Part shown: one piece after another, positions 24,522-33,217 of the stretch
Layout: each line of letters opens with the position of its first letter
Numbering within the stretch: position 1 is the stretch's first letter
DNA from: an uncultured Methylotenera sp.
GTDB taxonomy: Bacteria; Pseudomonadota; Gammaproteobacteria; Burkholderiales; Methylophilaceae
Direction of reading: 5' to 3'
NCBI RefSeq assembly: GCF_946479685.1
Contig: NZ_CAMLGS010000018.1
Location: 1 to 47,934, forward strand
Length of the DNA: 47,934 nucleotides
The notes under the pieces: model-generated
The model's input: the letters and a program-made list of their open reading frames with translations, nothing else
Told to the model about the DNA's origin: nothing
The model's database searches: none
Translations under genes and position numbers: made by a program

Positions 24522-25109
24522 GTGAATAAATTCATCAGATTGATATTATTGGGCTTGTTGCTGCCGGTGCTGGTGGGCTGCGGCTCCGCAAATAATGGGC
24601 AAAAGTTTAATGCAACAGATATTACCGGGGTGGATTTTGGTAATACGCTTAACTTGACCGACCACACTGGCAAACCGCGCACATTAAATGACTTTAAAGG
24701 CAAAGTAGTGGCCTTGTTTTTTGGCTATACGCATTGCCCTGATGTGTGCCCAACCACGCTGAATGATATGAAGCAAAGCATGAAGCTGCTAGGTGCGCAT
24801 GCGAACGAGTTGCAGGTGTTGTTTGTGACTTTGGATCCTGAACGTGATACGCAGCCATTGCTAGCGCAATTTGTGCCCGCGTTTGACCCTAGCTTTATCG
24901 GCCTGTATGGGACTAAAGAGCAAACGGCTGCAGTGCTTAAGGATTTTAAGATTTTTGCAGCAAAAGTAGAGAACAAAGGCCGCAGTGGTTACACCATAGA
25001 CCATAGTGCGGGGGTGTATGTGTTTGATAAAACCGGCAAGATTCGCCTGTATGTGGATTACGGCACCAAGCCCGATTTGATTGCGGGTGACATTCAAAAA
25101 CTGCTGTAA
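24522..25109 (+). CDS. SCO1/SenC-family copper chaperone lipoprotein
   Basis: Helps copper delivery to cytochrome c oxidase. About 195 aa. The preferred start is GTG at 24522 with AAAGG nine bases upstream; an ATG frame begins at 24498. The N-terminus is a lipoprotein signal peptide with lipobox LVGC, so the protein should be anchored to a membrane on the periplasmic side. The thioredoxin-like domain holds the copper-binding CxxxC in THCPDVCP (about residue 75), the LDPERDT motif and the conserved metal-binding His in TIDHSAGVYV (about 159). It is divergent from ilvE; no cox genes are in view. Confidence 0.94.
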   Translation: MNKFIRLILLGLLLPVLVGCGSANNGQKFNATDITGVDFGNTLNLTDHTGKPRTLNDFKGKVVALFFGYTHCPDVCPTTLNDMKQSMKLLGAHANELQVLFVTLDPERDTQPLLAQFVPAFDPSFIGLYGTKEQTAAVLKDFKIFAAKVENKGRSGYTIDHSAGVYVFDKTGKIRLYVDYGTKPDLIAGDIQKLL

Positions 25110-25152
25110 TTGCTCACTGCATGTTAGCCTGCTAGGCTAGATAATATGCAAT

Positions 25153-25216
25153 TTAAATCACGCGTAACTTAAATCACGGTTGGTTTAAATTGCATGTAGC
25201 TTAAATCACGTGTAAT
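25153..25216. repeat. Four 16-nt degenerate tandem repeats at the 3' end of ygjP
   Basis: TTAAAT recurs at exact 16-nt steps: TTAAATCACGCGTAAC (25153), TTAAATCACGGTTGGT (25169), TTAAATTGCATGTAGC (25185) and TTAAATCACGTGTAAT (25201). The last unit begins with the stop codon of the minus-strand peptidase gene (25201-25203). With a period of 16 the stop is not repeated in frame. A short hairpin TAGCCT-GCT-AGGCTA lies nearby at 25125-25139. Confidence 0.8.
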
Positions 25217-25908
25217 TTTGGCGACCAAGCTTTCAGCTCTTTTTCTGCGGTTTTGTACTCTGGGAAAATGCTGGCAACTACTGCCCAGAATTTTGCCGAA
25301 TGGTTCATCTCTTTTAAGTGCGCCAGCTCATGGCACACTACGTAATTGATAATGTGCGGCGGTGCTTGCAATAAGCGCCAGTTAAGGCGAATTTCTTTTC
25401 TTGAGTTGCAGCTGCCCCAGCGCGAACGTGCGTTAGATAAAAACAATTCGGGGGTAGGTACGCCTAATTTGGTAGCAAACAGAGATAAGCGTCTGGAAAA
25501 GTCAGTCAGCGCCTGTTTTTTATACCACTGCAGTACTTTGCGTTCAACCGCGCTTGGCTCATTGTGGTTAGGCATGGCCAGCTGCAAGTAGCCGGGCGTA
25601 TATTCCACAGCTCTGGAACGTGCATCCTGCTTGGTCACTAAGGTAATAGGGTTGCCTAGCAATAGTAGCTGGTCACCATGTTGCCACTGCATGGGTGGCA
25701 GCTGATTGGCCGTACGCGCTTCCAGCTTTTTAAGTATCCAGTCCGCTTTTAGTACCAGCAGGCTTTCTAGGTAGGCTTGTGCAATACGCTTGGGGGCATG
25801 TACCACTAGGCCTTCTTGTGTAATTTTAAGGCCAACAGTGCGGCGCTGCCTGCGCTCCAGTGTGTAGTGGATTTGTTCGCCAGAGGGGAGTTGGATGCTA
25901 TGGCTCAT
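25201..25908 (-). CDS. M48/YgjP-family metallopeptidase (DUF45)
   Basis: 235 aa. The zinc-metallopeptidase motif is clear in VVCHELAHLKEMNHSAKFW near residue 190: HExxH plus a further His. The N-terminal region (YTLERRQRRTVGLKIT and APKRI) and the central SRWGSCNSRKEIRLNWRLLQAP are typical of the YgjP/DUF45 family. Cytoplasmic; substrate unknown. It lies 22 nt after plsC, a neighbourhood seen in other betaproteobacteria. Its stop codon lies in the 16-nt repeat array. Confidence 0.92.
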   Translation of the reverse strand: MSHSIQLPSGEQIHYTLERRQRRTVGLKITQEGLVVHAPKRIAQAYLESLLVLKADWILKKLEARTANQLPPMQWQHGDQLLLLGNPITLVTKQDARSRAVEYTPGYLQLAMPNHNEPSAVERKVLQWYKKQALTDFSRRLSLFATKLGVPTPELFLSNARSRWGSCNSRKEIRLNWRLLQAPPHIINYVVCHELAHLKEMNHSAKFWAVVASIFPEYKTAEKELKAWSPKLHVI

Positions 25909-25930
25909 TGGTTTGTGATTGGCTTTAGCC

Positions 25931-26635
25931 TTAGTCCAGCGTTACCATTGCAGATTCGATCCAATCTTCAACTTGACTGTTTAATGCATCAGTTTTAACG
26001 TTCACGGTTTGTATCGGCTTGCCGATGCGTACCTGAATCACACCTGGTTGTTTGATAAATGAATTTTTAGCCCAAAACTTGCCGGCATTGTGTGCCACCG
26101 GCACCACCTGCGTTTCGGTATGAGTGGCTAGCCATGCGCCGCCAATATGATATTTGCCACGCTCGCCCGGAGCTTTGCGCGTGCCTTCAGGAAAAATCAC
26201 CACCCACAAGCCTTTTTCCAGGCGTGCTTTACCTTGAGCCACTAGTTTTTTTAGCGCCTCGCGCCCGGCGCTGCGGTCAATCGCAATGGGCGATGACATG
26301 GCTAAGCCCCAGCCAAAGATTGGAATCCACAATAATTCACGTTTCAGCACGTACACTTGCGTAGGGAAAATCGCCTGAAATGCCAAGGTTTCCCATGCTG
26401 ACTGGTGCTTAGCCAGAATGATGCTGGGCGTGGCTGGGATGTTTTCTAAGCCCTGAATTTCGTGGCGGATATTGCAGGTGATACGTAACCACCAAATCAT
26501 ACTGCGCGCCCAGCCGGAGATTAATACGTTACGGGTGACCGGTGGTAATGGCAGCGAGAGCAGCGCAACCAATGTGAAAATTGGCGCGGTAATCACTTGC
26601 CCGAGTAGGAATAAGGTAGAGCGTAACAGCAGCAT
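25931..26635 (-). CDS. plsC: 1-acyl-sn-glycerol-3-phosphate acyltransferase
   Basis: Converts lysophosphatidate to phosphatidate at the inner membrane. 234 aa with an N-terminal hydrophobic segment, the acyltransferase block I as AKHQSAWET near residue 75 (HX4E rather than the more common HX4D) and block III FPEGTRKAPGERGKYHIGG near 148. The HX4E variant is found in related proteins and need not mean loss of activity. It follows gmhB by 58 nt. Confidence 0.93.
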   Translation of the reverse strand: MLLLRSTLFLLGQVITAPIFTLVALLSLPLPPVTRNVLISGWARSMIWWLRITCNIRHEIQGLENIPATPSIILAKHQSAWETLAFQAIFPTQVYVLKRELLWIPIFGWGLAMSSPIAIDRSAGREALKKLVAQGKARLEKGLWVVIFPEGTRKAPGERGKYHIGGAWLATHTETQVVPVAHNAGKFWAKNSFIKQPGVIQVRIGKPIQTVNVKTDALNSQVEDWIESAMVTLD

Positions 26636-26648
26636 GGCTTAATATCTG

Positions 26649-26705
26649 TTCTGGAATCTGGGTTGTTTTCTGAAGTTTGGGTGGTGCTCTGGGCTAGTTG
26701 TTTTC
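26649..26705 (-). repeat. Three 19-nt degenerate tandem repeats at the 3' end of gmhB
   Basis: Plus-strand units start at 26649, 26668 and 26687: TTCTGGAATCTGGGTTGTT, TTCTGAAGTTTGGGTGGTG and CTCTGGGCTAGTTGTTTTC. Units 1 and 2 agree at 14 of 19 positions; the third is more diverged and contains the gmhB stop (26694-26696). Confidence 0.6.
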
Positions 26706-27236
26706 GGCAATGATATATTGCGCAGCTTCACTTAAATCGGCAAATACGATGGTGTTGGCTGGCAACTCACCAGAGCCTAGCGTAGTTTCACCTTTGCCGG
26801 TGCGTACTAAAATAGGTTGGCAGCCGGCATCGGCAAATGCTTGTAAGTCGCGCAATGCATCGCCTACGCCGCACACCTGATTTAGGTCTACAGAAAAACG
26901 CTTGCCAATCTCTTTAATCATGCCGGTTTTTGGCTTGCGGCAGTTGCAGTTGTCATCTGCCGAGTGCGGACAGTAAAACACGGCATCAATGCGCCCGCCA
27001 ACCACAGCTAATTCGCGGTGCATTTTGTCATGGATACTGTTGAGGGTAGCCATATCAAACAAGCCACGGCTCACGCCTGATTGATTGGTGGCAACCACAA
27101 CACGAAACCCGGATTGGTTTAATAGGGCGATGGCTTCCAGACTACCCGGAATAGCAATCCATTCATTAGGATTTTTAATGAAATTGGCGGAGTCTTGATT
27201 AATGACGCCGTCACGATCTAGTATCACTAACTTCAT
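26694..27236 (-). CDS. gmhB: D-glycero-beta-D-manno-heptose-1,7-bisphosphate 7-phosphatase
   Basis: HAD phosphatase in ADP-heptose synthesis for the LPS core. The ATG at 27236 gives MKLVILDRDGVIN, a family-typical start, and 180 aa; an upstream in-frame start (27290) would add 18 unlikely residues. The HAD motif I DRDGVIN, motif II ATNQSG, the zinc-binding CPHSADDNCNC and motif III region KPKTGM are all present. It lies in the conserved glyS-gmhB-plsC order. A 16-nt tandem duplication sits in its leader. Confidence 0.94.
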   Translation of the reverse strand: MKLVILDRDGVINQDSANFIKNPNEWIAIPGSLEAIALLNQSGFRVVVATNQSGVSRGLFDMATLNSIHDKMHRELAVVGGRIDAVFYCPHSADDNCNCRKPKTGMIKEIGKRFSVDLNQVCGVGDALRDLQAFADAGCQPILVRTGKGETTLGSGELPANTIVFADLSEAAQYIIAENN

Positions 27237-27254
27237 AAAGTAACCAATCTTATT

Positions 27255-27286
27255 TGAATTGAAGCCATTTTGAATTGAAGCCATAG
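27255..27286. repeat. 16-nt tandem duplication upstream of gmhB
   Basis: TGAATTGAAGCCATTT (27255-27270) is followed directly by TGAATTGAAGCCATAG (27271-27286), 14 of 16 identical. It lies 19-50 nt upstream of the gmhB start. Confidence 0.8.
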
Positions 27287-27296
27287 TCATGGCATC

Positions 27297-27322
27297 AAGA
27301 CCTTAGCATATGCTACGGTCTT
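27297..27322. repeat. 26-nt palindrome between glyS and gmhB
   Basis: AAGACC - T - TAGCATATGCTA - C - GGTCTT: a perfect 12-nt palindrome enclosed by 6-bp complementary arms with one mismatch pair. No U-tract on either side. It could be an operator or an RNA processing hairpin between glyS and gmhB. Confidence 0.55.
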
Positions 27323-27351
27323 AATGTCATGAGTTATGTTACATGAAATAA

Positions 27352-29463
27352 TTAACCAGCCAGTTTAGATAAATCAGCCACGCGGTTCATGGTTAGGTGC
27401 AGTGTCGCCAGCAAGCCTAAGCGGTTTGCCTTCAGCGCTGCGTCTTCTGCATTCACCATCACGTTGTCGAAGAAATCATCCACCGGCGCTTTTAGTGCCG
27501 CCAATGCTTGTAAAGAGCTGGTGTAGTCGCCATTCTCAAACTGTTTATCGGCTTCTGGTTTCACTGCTAACAGTGCGTTATTCAGCGCAACTTCAGCGGC
27601 TTCTTGCAGCAAGCTCACATTCACTTGTGCTTGGATATCGCCCTCTACTTTTTTCAGGATATTGCTGACACGCTTGTTCGCTGCGGCTAATGCAGGCGCT
27701 TCGGCCAGCTCAGCGAAGGTGCGCACGGCTGCAAGGCGCTGTGGGATTTCACTGAGTAGTGCTGGGTCTAGCGATAGCACGGCATCTACTTCTTGTGCAG
27801 TAGCGCCATTTTCACGCAGGTTAACGCTCAGGCGGTCAAAGCAGAACTCTTTAATGGCCTGCACGGTAGCTGCGGCAGTGGCCGCATCATGCTCAAATGC
27901 TGCCAGTACGTCGTGTATCAGTTGTTCAAACGCTAATGGCAGGTTGCTATCAATCAGCATGCGGATAATGCCTAGCGCTTGTCTACGCAACGCAAACGGG
28001 TCTTTGTCGCCAGTCGGTTTTTCGCCGATGCTGAATAAGCCCACTAGGGTTTCCAGCTTGTCGGCCAATGCTGCAGTGATACCCACCGGGTTGCGTGGCA
28101 AGTCGTCGCCCGCAAAACGTGGTTTGTAGTGGTCTTCAATGGCAAAAGCAACATCGTTATCCAGACCTTCGTGCTGCGCGTAGTAACGGCCCATAATGCC
28201 TTGCAGCTCAGGGAACTCACCTACCATGTCGGTAATTAGGTCAGTTTTTGCCAATTGCGCGGCGAGCGCGGCTTTTGCTGCTAATTCGGCACCACCTAGC
28301 TGTTTGCCAATCGCGGTTGCAATTGCCACGACACGTTGCGTGCGTTGGCCTTGTGAGCCTAGCTTATTGTGGTAAACCACTTTTTCCAAGCTGGTGATAC
28401 GTGATTCCAACGTTTTTTTGCGGTCTTGGTCAAAGAAGAACTTCGCGTCTGCCAAGCGTGGGCGTACCACGCGCTCGTTACCGCCAATCACCGCTGATGG
28501 GTCGGCTGGGCAAATGTTAGACACAATTAAGAATTTATTGGTCAGTTTGTCGTTGCTGTCTAGTAATGGGAAGTACTTTTGATTCGCTTTCATGGTAAGA
28601 ATCAAGCACTCTTGCGGTACTTCTAAAAACTCCGCTTCAAACTGACCCAGCAATACATTTGGACGTTCCACTAAGGCGGTCACTTCGTCCAGTAATGCGT
28701 CGTCGTCAATTGGTTTCAGACCTTCTTTGGCAGCTGCAGCGGTGAGTTGACGCACGATTTCTGCACGGCGTTCTGCAAAGCTGGCAATCACTGCGCCTTC
28801 TGTTTTCAGTTGTTCAGCGTAGCTGTCTGCGCTGTTAATCACTACATTAGCTGATTTAGCCTCAAAGCGGTGACCTTGCGTTTGGTTGCCTGCATTTAAG
28901 CCTAGCGCGCTAGTGGCAACAATATCACTGCCATGCAGTGCGATTAAGCCATGCGCTGGGCGCACGAAGTTCACGCTGCTCCAGCCATCAGCAAGCTGGT
29001 AGGTCATGACTTTAGGGATAGGCAGTTTTTGGATAGCTTCTTCAATCGCTTTTTGTAAGCCATCGTTTAGTACTGCGCCTTTTTGCGTCACTTCCAAAAA
29101 CAGGGCTTCATTTTTGCCATCCATTTGTTTGCTTAGCTGAGACACCGCGGTTTCGTCTAAACCCATACCATTTAAACGTTTAATCAGAGCTGGGGTGGCG
29201 TTGCCATTAGCATCCAAGCCTACGCTCACTGGCATCAGTTTTTGCGAGATTTGTTTATCTTTAGCCTGCGCTGCTATGGCGGTAATATGCGCTGCCAAAC
29301 GGCGTGGTGTCGCAAATGAGGTAACCACGGAATCGTCAGCCGATAAACCTTGAAGTTTCAAGGTTTCAAATAGGGTGCTGCTGAATGCTTCGCCTAGTTT
29401 TTTCAGTGCTTTTGGCGGCAGCTCTTCTACAAATAATTCTACAAGTAAGTTTTGTTGTGACAT
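27352..29463 (-). CDS. glyS: Glycine--tRNA ligase beta subunit
   Basis: The beta subunit of the bacterial alpha2beta2 GlyRS, with tRNA binding. 703 aa (E. coli 689). The start MSQQNLLVELFVEELPPKALK is the family signature; further blocks include SFATPRRLA, FVRPAHG, GHRFEA and the C-terminal DALR-like anticodon-binding region. Only 3 nt separate it from glyQ, so the two subunits are made from one message. Confidence 0.98.
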   Translation of the reverse strand: MSQQNLLVELFVEELPPKALKKLGEAFSSTLFETLKLQGLSADDSVVTSFATPRRLAAHITAIAAQAKDKQISQKLMPVSVGLDANGNATPALIKRLNGMGLDETAVSQLSKQMDGKNEALFLEVTQKGAVLNDGLQKAIEEAIQKLPIPKVMTYQLADGWSSVNFVRPAHGLIALHGSDIVATSALGLNAGNQTQGHRFEAKSANVVINSADSYAEQLKTEGAVIASFAERRAEIVRQLTAAAAKEGLKPIDDDALLDEVTALVERPNVLLGQFEAEFLEVPQECLILTMKANQKYFPLLDSNDKLTNKFLIVSNICPADPSAVIGGNERVVRPRLADAKFFFDQDRKKTLESRITSLEKVVYHNKLGSQGQRTQRVVAIATAIGKQLGGAELAAKAALAAQLAKTDLITDMVGEFPELQGIMGRYYAQHEGLDNDVAFAIEDHYKPRFAGDDLPRNPVGITAALADKLETLVGLFSIGEKPTGDKDPFALRRQALGIIRMLIDSNLPLAFEQLIHDVLAAFEHDAATAAATVQAIKEFCFDRLSVNLRENGATAQEVDAVLSLDPALLSEIPQRLAAVRTFAELAEAPALAAANKRVSNILKKVEGDIQAQVNVSLLQEAAEVALNNALLAVKPEADKQFENGDYTSSLQALAALKAPVDDFFDNVMVNAEDAALKANRLGLLATLHLTMNRVADLSKLAG

Positions 29464-29466
29464 GAT

Positions 29467-30423
29467 TTAAGCAACCTTCTTATCTTTTTCTTGTTTCTCT
29501 TTATCGAGCTTGGCGAGTACTTCATCGGCCCAGTCTTTTGGCGCCATAGGGAAGCCAAGTCTAGCGCGGCTATCCAGGTAGCTGGCAGCAACAGAGCGTG
29601 CTAAGTTGCGGATGCGGCCAATGTAGCCTGCGCGCTCGGTAACAGAAATTGCACCGCGTGCATCAAGTAAGTTAAAGGTGTGGGCTGCTTTTAGCACTTG
29701 TTCGTAAGCGGGTAGCGCTAATTGGTTGTCCATCAAATGTTTGGCTTGTTTTTCATGCGCATTGAACGCGGTAAACAAGAAGTCAGCATCGGAGTGCTCA
29801 AAGTTGTACGCACTTTGCTCTTGTTCGTTTTGCAGGTACACATCGCCATAGCTTAAGGCTTTACCGTTTGAGTCTACTGTCCAAGTCAGGTCGTACACGT
29901 TTTCTACGCCTTGCAGGTACATAGCTAAACGCTCTAGGCCGTAGGTGATTTCACCGGTAATTGGTTTGCAATCAATGCCGCCTACTTGTTGGAAGTAAGT
30001 AAATTGCGTTACCTCCATGCCGTTTAACCAGACTTCCCAGCCTAAGCCCCATGCGCCTAACGTTGGGTTTTCCCAGTCGTCTTCTACAAAGCGGATGTCA
30101 TTTTGCTTGAGGTCAAAACCTAGCGCTTCCAGTGAGCCTAGATATAGTTCCAAGATATCTGCCGGAGCAGGTTTTAATACCACTTGAAACTGATAGTAAT
30201 GCTGTAAACGGTTTGGGTTTTCGCCATAACGACCATCTTTAGGGCGGCGGCTAGGCTGCACGTAAGCGGCTTTCCAAGGCTCAGGGCCTAATGAGCGCAA
30301 AAAAGTAGCCGTGTGCGAGGTGCCTGCGCCAACTTCCATGTCGTAAGATTGCAGAAGCGCACAGCCTTTGTCGCTCCAGTATTTTTGTAGGGTGAGAATA
30401 ATCTCTTGAAATGTTAAAGCCAT
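29467..30423 (-). CDS. glyQ: Glycine--tRNA ligase alpha subunit
   Basis: The catalytic subunit of heterotetrameric GlyRS. 318 aa (E. coli 303), slightly longer because of a Lys/Glu-rich tail ([14 protein letters not shown]). Signatures: [26 protein letters not shown] at the N-terminus, [21 protein letters not shown], and [22 protein letters not shown]. It is 64 nt downstream of lnt and 3 nt upstream of glyS. Confidence 0.98.
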   Translation of the reverse strand: MALTFQEIILTLQKYWSDKGCALLQSYDMEVGAGTSHTATFLRSLGPEPWKAAYVQPSRRPKDGRYGENPNRLQHYYQFQVVLKPAPADILELYLGSLEALGFDLKQNDIRFVEDDWENPTLGAWGLGWEVWLNGMEVTQFTYFQQVGGIDCKPITGEITYGLERLAMYLQGVENVYDLTWTVDSNGKALSYGDVYLQNEQEQSAYNFEHSDADFLFTAFNAHEKQAKHLMDNQLALPAYEQVLKAAHTFNLLDARGAISVTERAGYIGRIRNLARSVAASYLDSRARLGFPMAPKDWADEVLAKLDKEKQEKDKKVA

Positions 30424-30487
30424 GATGTGTTTGTTGAAATTGGCGAAAAGTGCAATTTTACTTGGTTTTGTAATCTTGCAATAGGTT

Positions 30488-31996
30488 TTATCTTGATGAC
30501 ATTCGCTTACGCTGCCATAACCATATTAATAAGCCTAAACATAGACTCAAGAATAGCCAGTTACCCCAATATACATAAGGGGTTGTACCAGTGTAGCCCT
30601 GGGCGTATCCATCCAGTGAGGTTTGCACAAAGTGTGGCGCATGGGCGGTCAGGTAGCCTTGATGGTCAATAATTGCGGTGGCGCCCGTATTGGTGGCGCG
30701 CAGCATCATGCGTCCGGTTTCCAGTGCGCGTGCTTGCGAAAACTGTAAATGCTGATCTGCTGCGTAAGATTCACCATACCATGCGTCGTTACTCACATTG
30801 ACCAAGAGTGAGGCCATAGGCAGCTGGCGTATGATTTCCTCACCAAACACGTCTTCATAACAAATATTGATGGCTACTTTTTCACCAGCTACTGTCATCG
30901 GCAACTGATATTTAGCACCGCGTGATATGTCACTTAATGGCATATTGAGCCAGTCACGGTATATCCAGCCAAATGCTACCTTGAGCGGAATAAACTCCCC
31001 AAACGGTACCAGGTGTGATTTCCGATAAGTGAGTGTTTGCTCACTGCCATAGCTCAGTACGCTATTAAAGTATTCGCCATTTTCACGTTCTATCATGCCA
31101 ACCAAAATGTCGCCTTGGTTGTTACGGGCGTGTGCAGTTAGCCTTGCTTTTAATTGGTCAGGAACTTCACTGGCAATCACGGGCAGCGCAGTTTCTGGCA
31201 GCACAATCAGTTTGGCGCCACTCTGTTCTGCCATGGTCAGATATTGCTGCATGGTGTGTTCGGCGAGCTCTGGAGCCCATTTCAGATTTTGTTCAATATT
31301 GCCTTGTAGCAGGCTAACGCTAAGTGGTTTGCCAATCGGCGTCGTCCATTCAATCTGTTTTAGCCCGTAGCCAGTCGCGATGATGATGAGAATGCTAGCA
31401 ATAGCACCACGTCGCCAAGCCGAGGCTTGGGGGCGGTACGCTAGCCAAACGCCAATCACGCTGGCAATCAATACGGTGATGAAACTAACACCATACACGC
31501 CGATAATCGGCATATAGCCAGCTAGCGGGCTGGTCGGGACTTGGCTGTAGCCTATGGTTAGCCACGGGAAGCCCGTGAATATCCAGCTTCTTATCCAGTC
31601 AGCCAAGGCCCACAGTACGGCAAAGGCGATGATGATAGCGGTGGGTTGTTGCCCCAGCTTTTTGCTCAAAGCACCCACTGCTGCAGGAAATAGTGCCAAA
31701 AATGCAGCTAATACCAAGGTGGAAAAAGCCGCCATGATGGCAGGCATGCCGCCATAGGTATGCAGGCTAATGTATATCCAATAAATGCCGACACCAAATA
31801 AGCCCAAGCCATAACTGAAACCGTTGATAGCGGCAGATTTGGCAGAATCGCTTAAGGTGATGAAGTAAACCGCCCCAATCAGCGATAGGATGCTGGCAGG
31901 GTAAAAGTAATAGGGGGCAAAACCCAGTACAGCAAATGCACCTAGCGCAAAGAGTATGGCGGTTTTGATAATAGGGTTAGATTTAGAAAATAGCAT
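30488..31996 (-). CDS. lnt: Apolipoprotein N-acyltransferase
   Basis: Adds the third acyl chain to lipoproteins in the inner membrane. 502 aa: about six N-terminal membrane segments, a periplasmic nitrilase-like domain (from about residue 225) and a C-terminal membrane segment. The catalytic triad is visible: Glu in VLPETALP, Lys in [13 protein letters not shown] and Cys in [10 protein letters not shown]. Usually corC is directly upstream; here mscL and an unknown gene lie between. Confidence 0.97.
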   Translation of the reverse strand: MLFSKSNPIIKTAILFALGAFAVLGFAPYYFYPASILSLIGAVYFITLSDSAKSAAINGFSYGLGLFGVGIYWIYISLHTYGGMPAIMAAFSTLVLAAFLALFPAAVGALSKKLGQQPTAIIIAFAVLWALADWIRSWIFTGFPWLTIGYSQVPTSPLAGYMPIIGVYGVSFITVLIASVIGVWLAYRPQASAWRRGAIASILIIIATGYGLKQIEWTTPIGKPLSVSLLQGNIEQNLKWAPELAEHTMQQYLTMAEQSGAKLIVLPETALPVIASEVPDQLKARLTAHARNNQGDILVGMIERENGEYFNSVLSYGSEQTLTYRKSHLVPFGEFIPLKVAFGWIYRDWLNMPLSDISRGAKYQLPMTVAGEKVAINICYEDVFGEEIIRQLPMASLLVNVSNDAWYGESYAADQHLQFSQARALETGRMMLRATNTGATAIIDHQGYLTAHAPHFVQTSLDGYAQGYTGTTPYVYWGNWLFLSLCLGLLIWLWQRKRMSSR

Positions 31997-32191
31997 GCTG
32001 AGAATTGTAGCTTGTTACTGCCTGAGATAACAAAAAATAACCGCTAAATTGTGCAGCGTGCATAGGCTTAGGTTGACATGGCGGTGAGATAAGTCATATA
32101 TTTAATTGCCTGATAAGAAAGTAATAAGAATCACCCCGTACCTATTACAGATATTGCAACTGTCTGTATCACTTTATGACTGGAGGAACAC

Positions 32192-32614
32192 ATGAGTATC
32201 GCGTCAGAATTTAAACAATTTGCCTTAAAAGGCAATGTAATGGATTTAGCAGTAGGTGTCATCATCGGTGCTGCGTTTGGTAAGATCGTTGATTCTTTGG
32301 TGGGCGATATCATTATGCCGCTAGTAGGTAAGGTAGTCGGTAATGTAGATTTTAGTAATATGTTTGTCGCCTTGGCTGCTATTCCTGAAGGTAATGTTGG
32401 TACTTATGCCTCGCTGAAGCAGGCTGGCGTGCCTATGCTAGCTTACGGTAATTTCTTAACCATCGTGATTAACTTTGTGATCTTAGCGTTTGTGATCTTT
32501 ATGCTGGTTAAACAAATGAACCGCCTGAAAAAAGCAGAACCGGCACCGCCTCCAGCGCCAACTGCTGAGGATATTCTATTGTTACGTGAGATTCGTGACG
32601 CGTTGAAAAAATAG
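32192..32614 (+). CDS. mscL: Large-conductance mechanosensitive channel
   Basis: Homopentameric tension-gated channel that releases solutes in osmotic downshock. 140 aa, with GGAGG upstream of the ATG. TM1 contains [20 protein letters not shown] and TM2 [19 protein letters not shown], followed by a cytoplasmic helix with the Pro-rich linker [20 protein letters not shown]. It is the only plus-strand gene between phoH and glyS and interrupts the usual corC-lnt adjacency. It has its own terminator. Confidence 0.98.
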   Translation: MSIASEFKQFALKGNVMDLAVGVIIGAAFGKIVDSLVGDIIMPLVGKVVGNVDFSNMFVALAAIPEGNVGTYASLKQAGVPMLAYGNFLTIVINFVILAFVIFMLVKQMNRLKKAEPAPPPAPTAEDILLLREIRDALKK

Positions 32615-32632
32615 AGATAGTTTGTTGAAAAC

Positions 32633-32661
32633 AAAAAAGCGCCTTAACGGCGCTTTTTTTT
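32633..32661. terminator. Bidirectional intrinsic terminator between mscL and the 32671 gene
   Basis: GCGCC - TTAAC - GGCGC with an A-tract before and eight T after. It can terminate mscL on the plus strand and the convergent gene on the minus strand. Confidence 0.92.
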
Positions 32662-32670
32662 ATGTGTGTT

Positions 32671-33057
32671 TTATTTGATTGGGACTTCGTACTGTTGACT
32701 TGCCTCTGGGCCTTCGCTGCCATCATTCTTTAAAAAGGCAACCATCACCACTTTGTCATCAATAAAATCCAGCTCAGTGGTTTCGTAGTAAGAGCCATCC
32801 GCGGCAGTGTTGATAAAGTGGTACAGCCAGATTGAGGCTACCACTTTGCCGCTGCCTTTTACCTTAACGTCATCAGATTTTGCCGGCTCACCAAACTGCG
32901 CAAGAATCTGGGCTTTGCTAAACTGGTTGATAGCTTTAACAAAATCCTGTTCTATGGTGGGAATCGTGGACTTGCTGCTAGTGGCCTCATCTGCCACTGC
33001 GGTTTCTATCAATAGTGCCGGTGCAATCAACAGCCAAATAAACAATAAGCGCTTCAT
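32671..33057 (-). CDS. Exported hypothetical protein, possibly SmpA/BamE-like
   Basis: 128 aa. Residues 1-22 are a Sec signal peptide (MKRLLFIWLLIAPALLIETAVA, cleavage near AVA-DE). The mature part has the layout of small BamE/SmpA-type periplasmic domains: FSKAQILAQFGEPAKSDD, then a strand WLYHFINTAADGSYYETTELDFIDDKVVMV. The comparison is by pattern only. No lipobox is present. It lies convergent with mscL between corC and lnt. Function unknown. Confidence 0.75.
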   Translation of the reverse strand: MKRLLFIWLLIAPALLIETAVADEATSSKSTIPTIEQDFVKAINQFSKAQILAQFGEPAKSDDVKVKGSGKVVASIWLYHFINTAADGSYYETTELDFIDDKVVMVAFLKNDGSEGPEASQQYEVPIK

Positions 33058-33217
33058 ACCGAACTCCCGTTAAATTGGATTAAAGTATTGAGATTCATCA
33101 TAGCATAGAGCTATGAAGCGAATCTCTCTACTTAAGTTCCCTAAGTAGTTCTCTAACTGCTTAATTTAAAATGGAATGTATGAAGCTGGACTAGAGCGGG
33201 CTTGGCTAAACTCAGTG

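Noticed and set aside
25931..26635. plsC as inactive because block I is HX4E
   Set aside because: HX4E variants occur in working relatives and the other motifs are intact.
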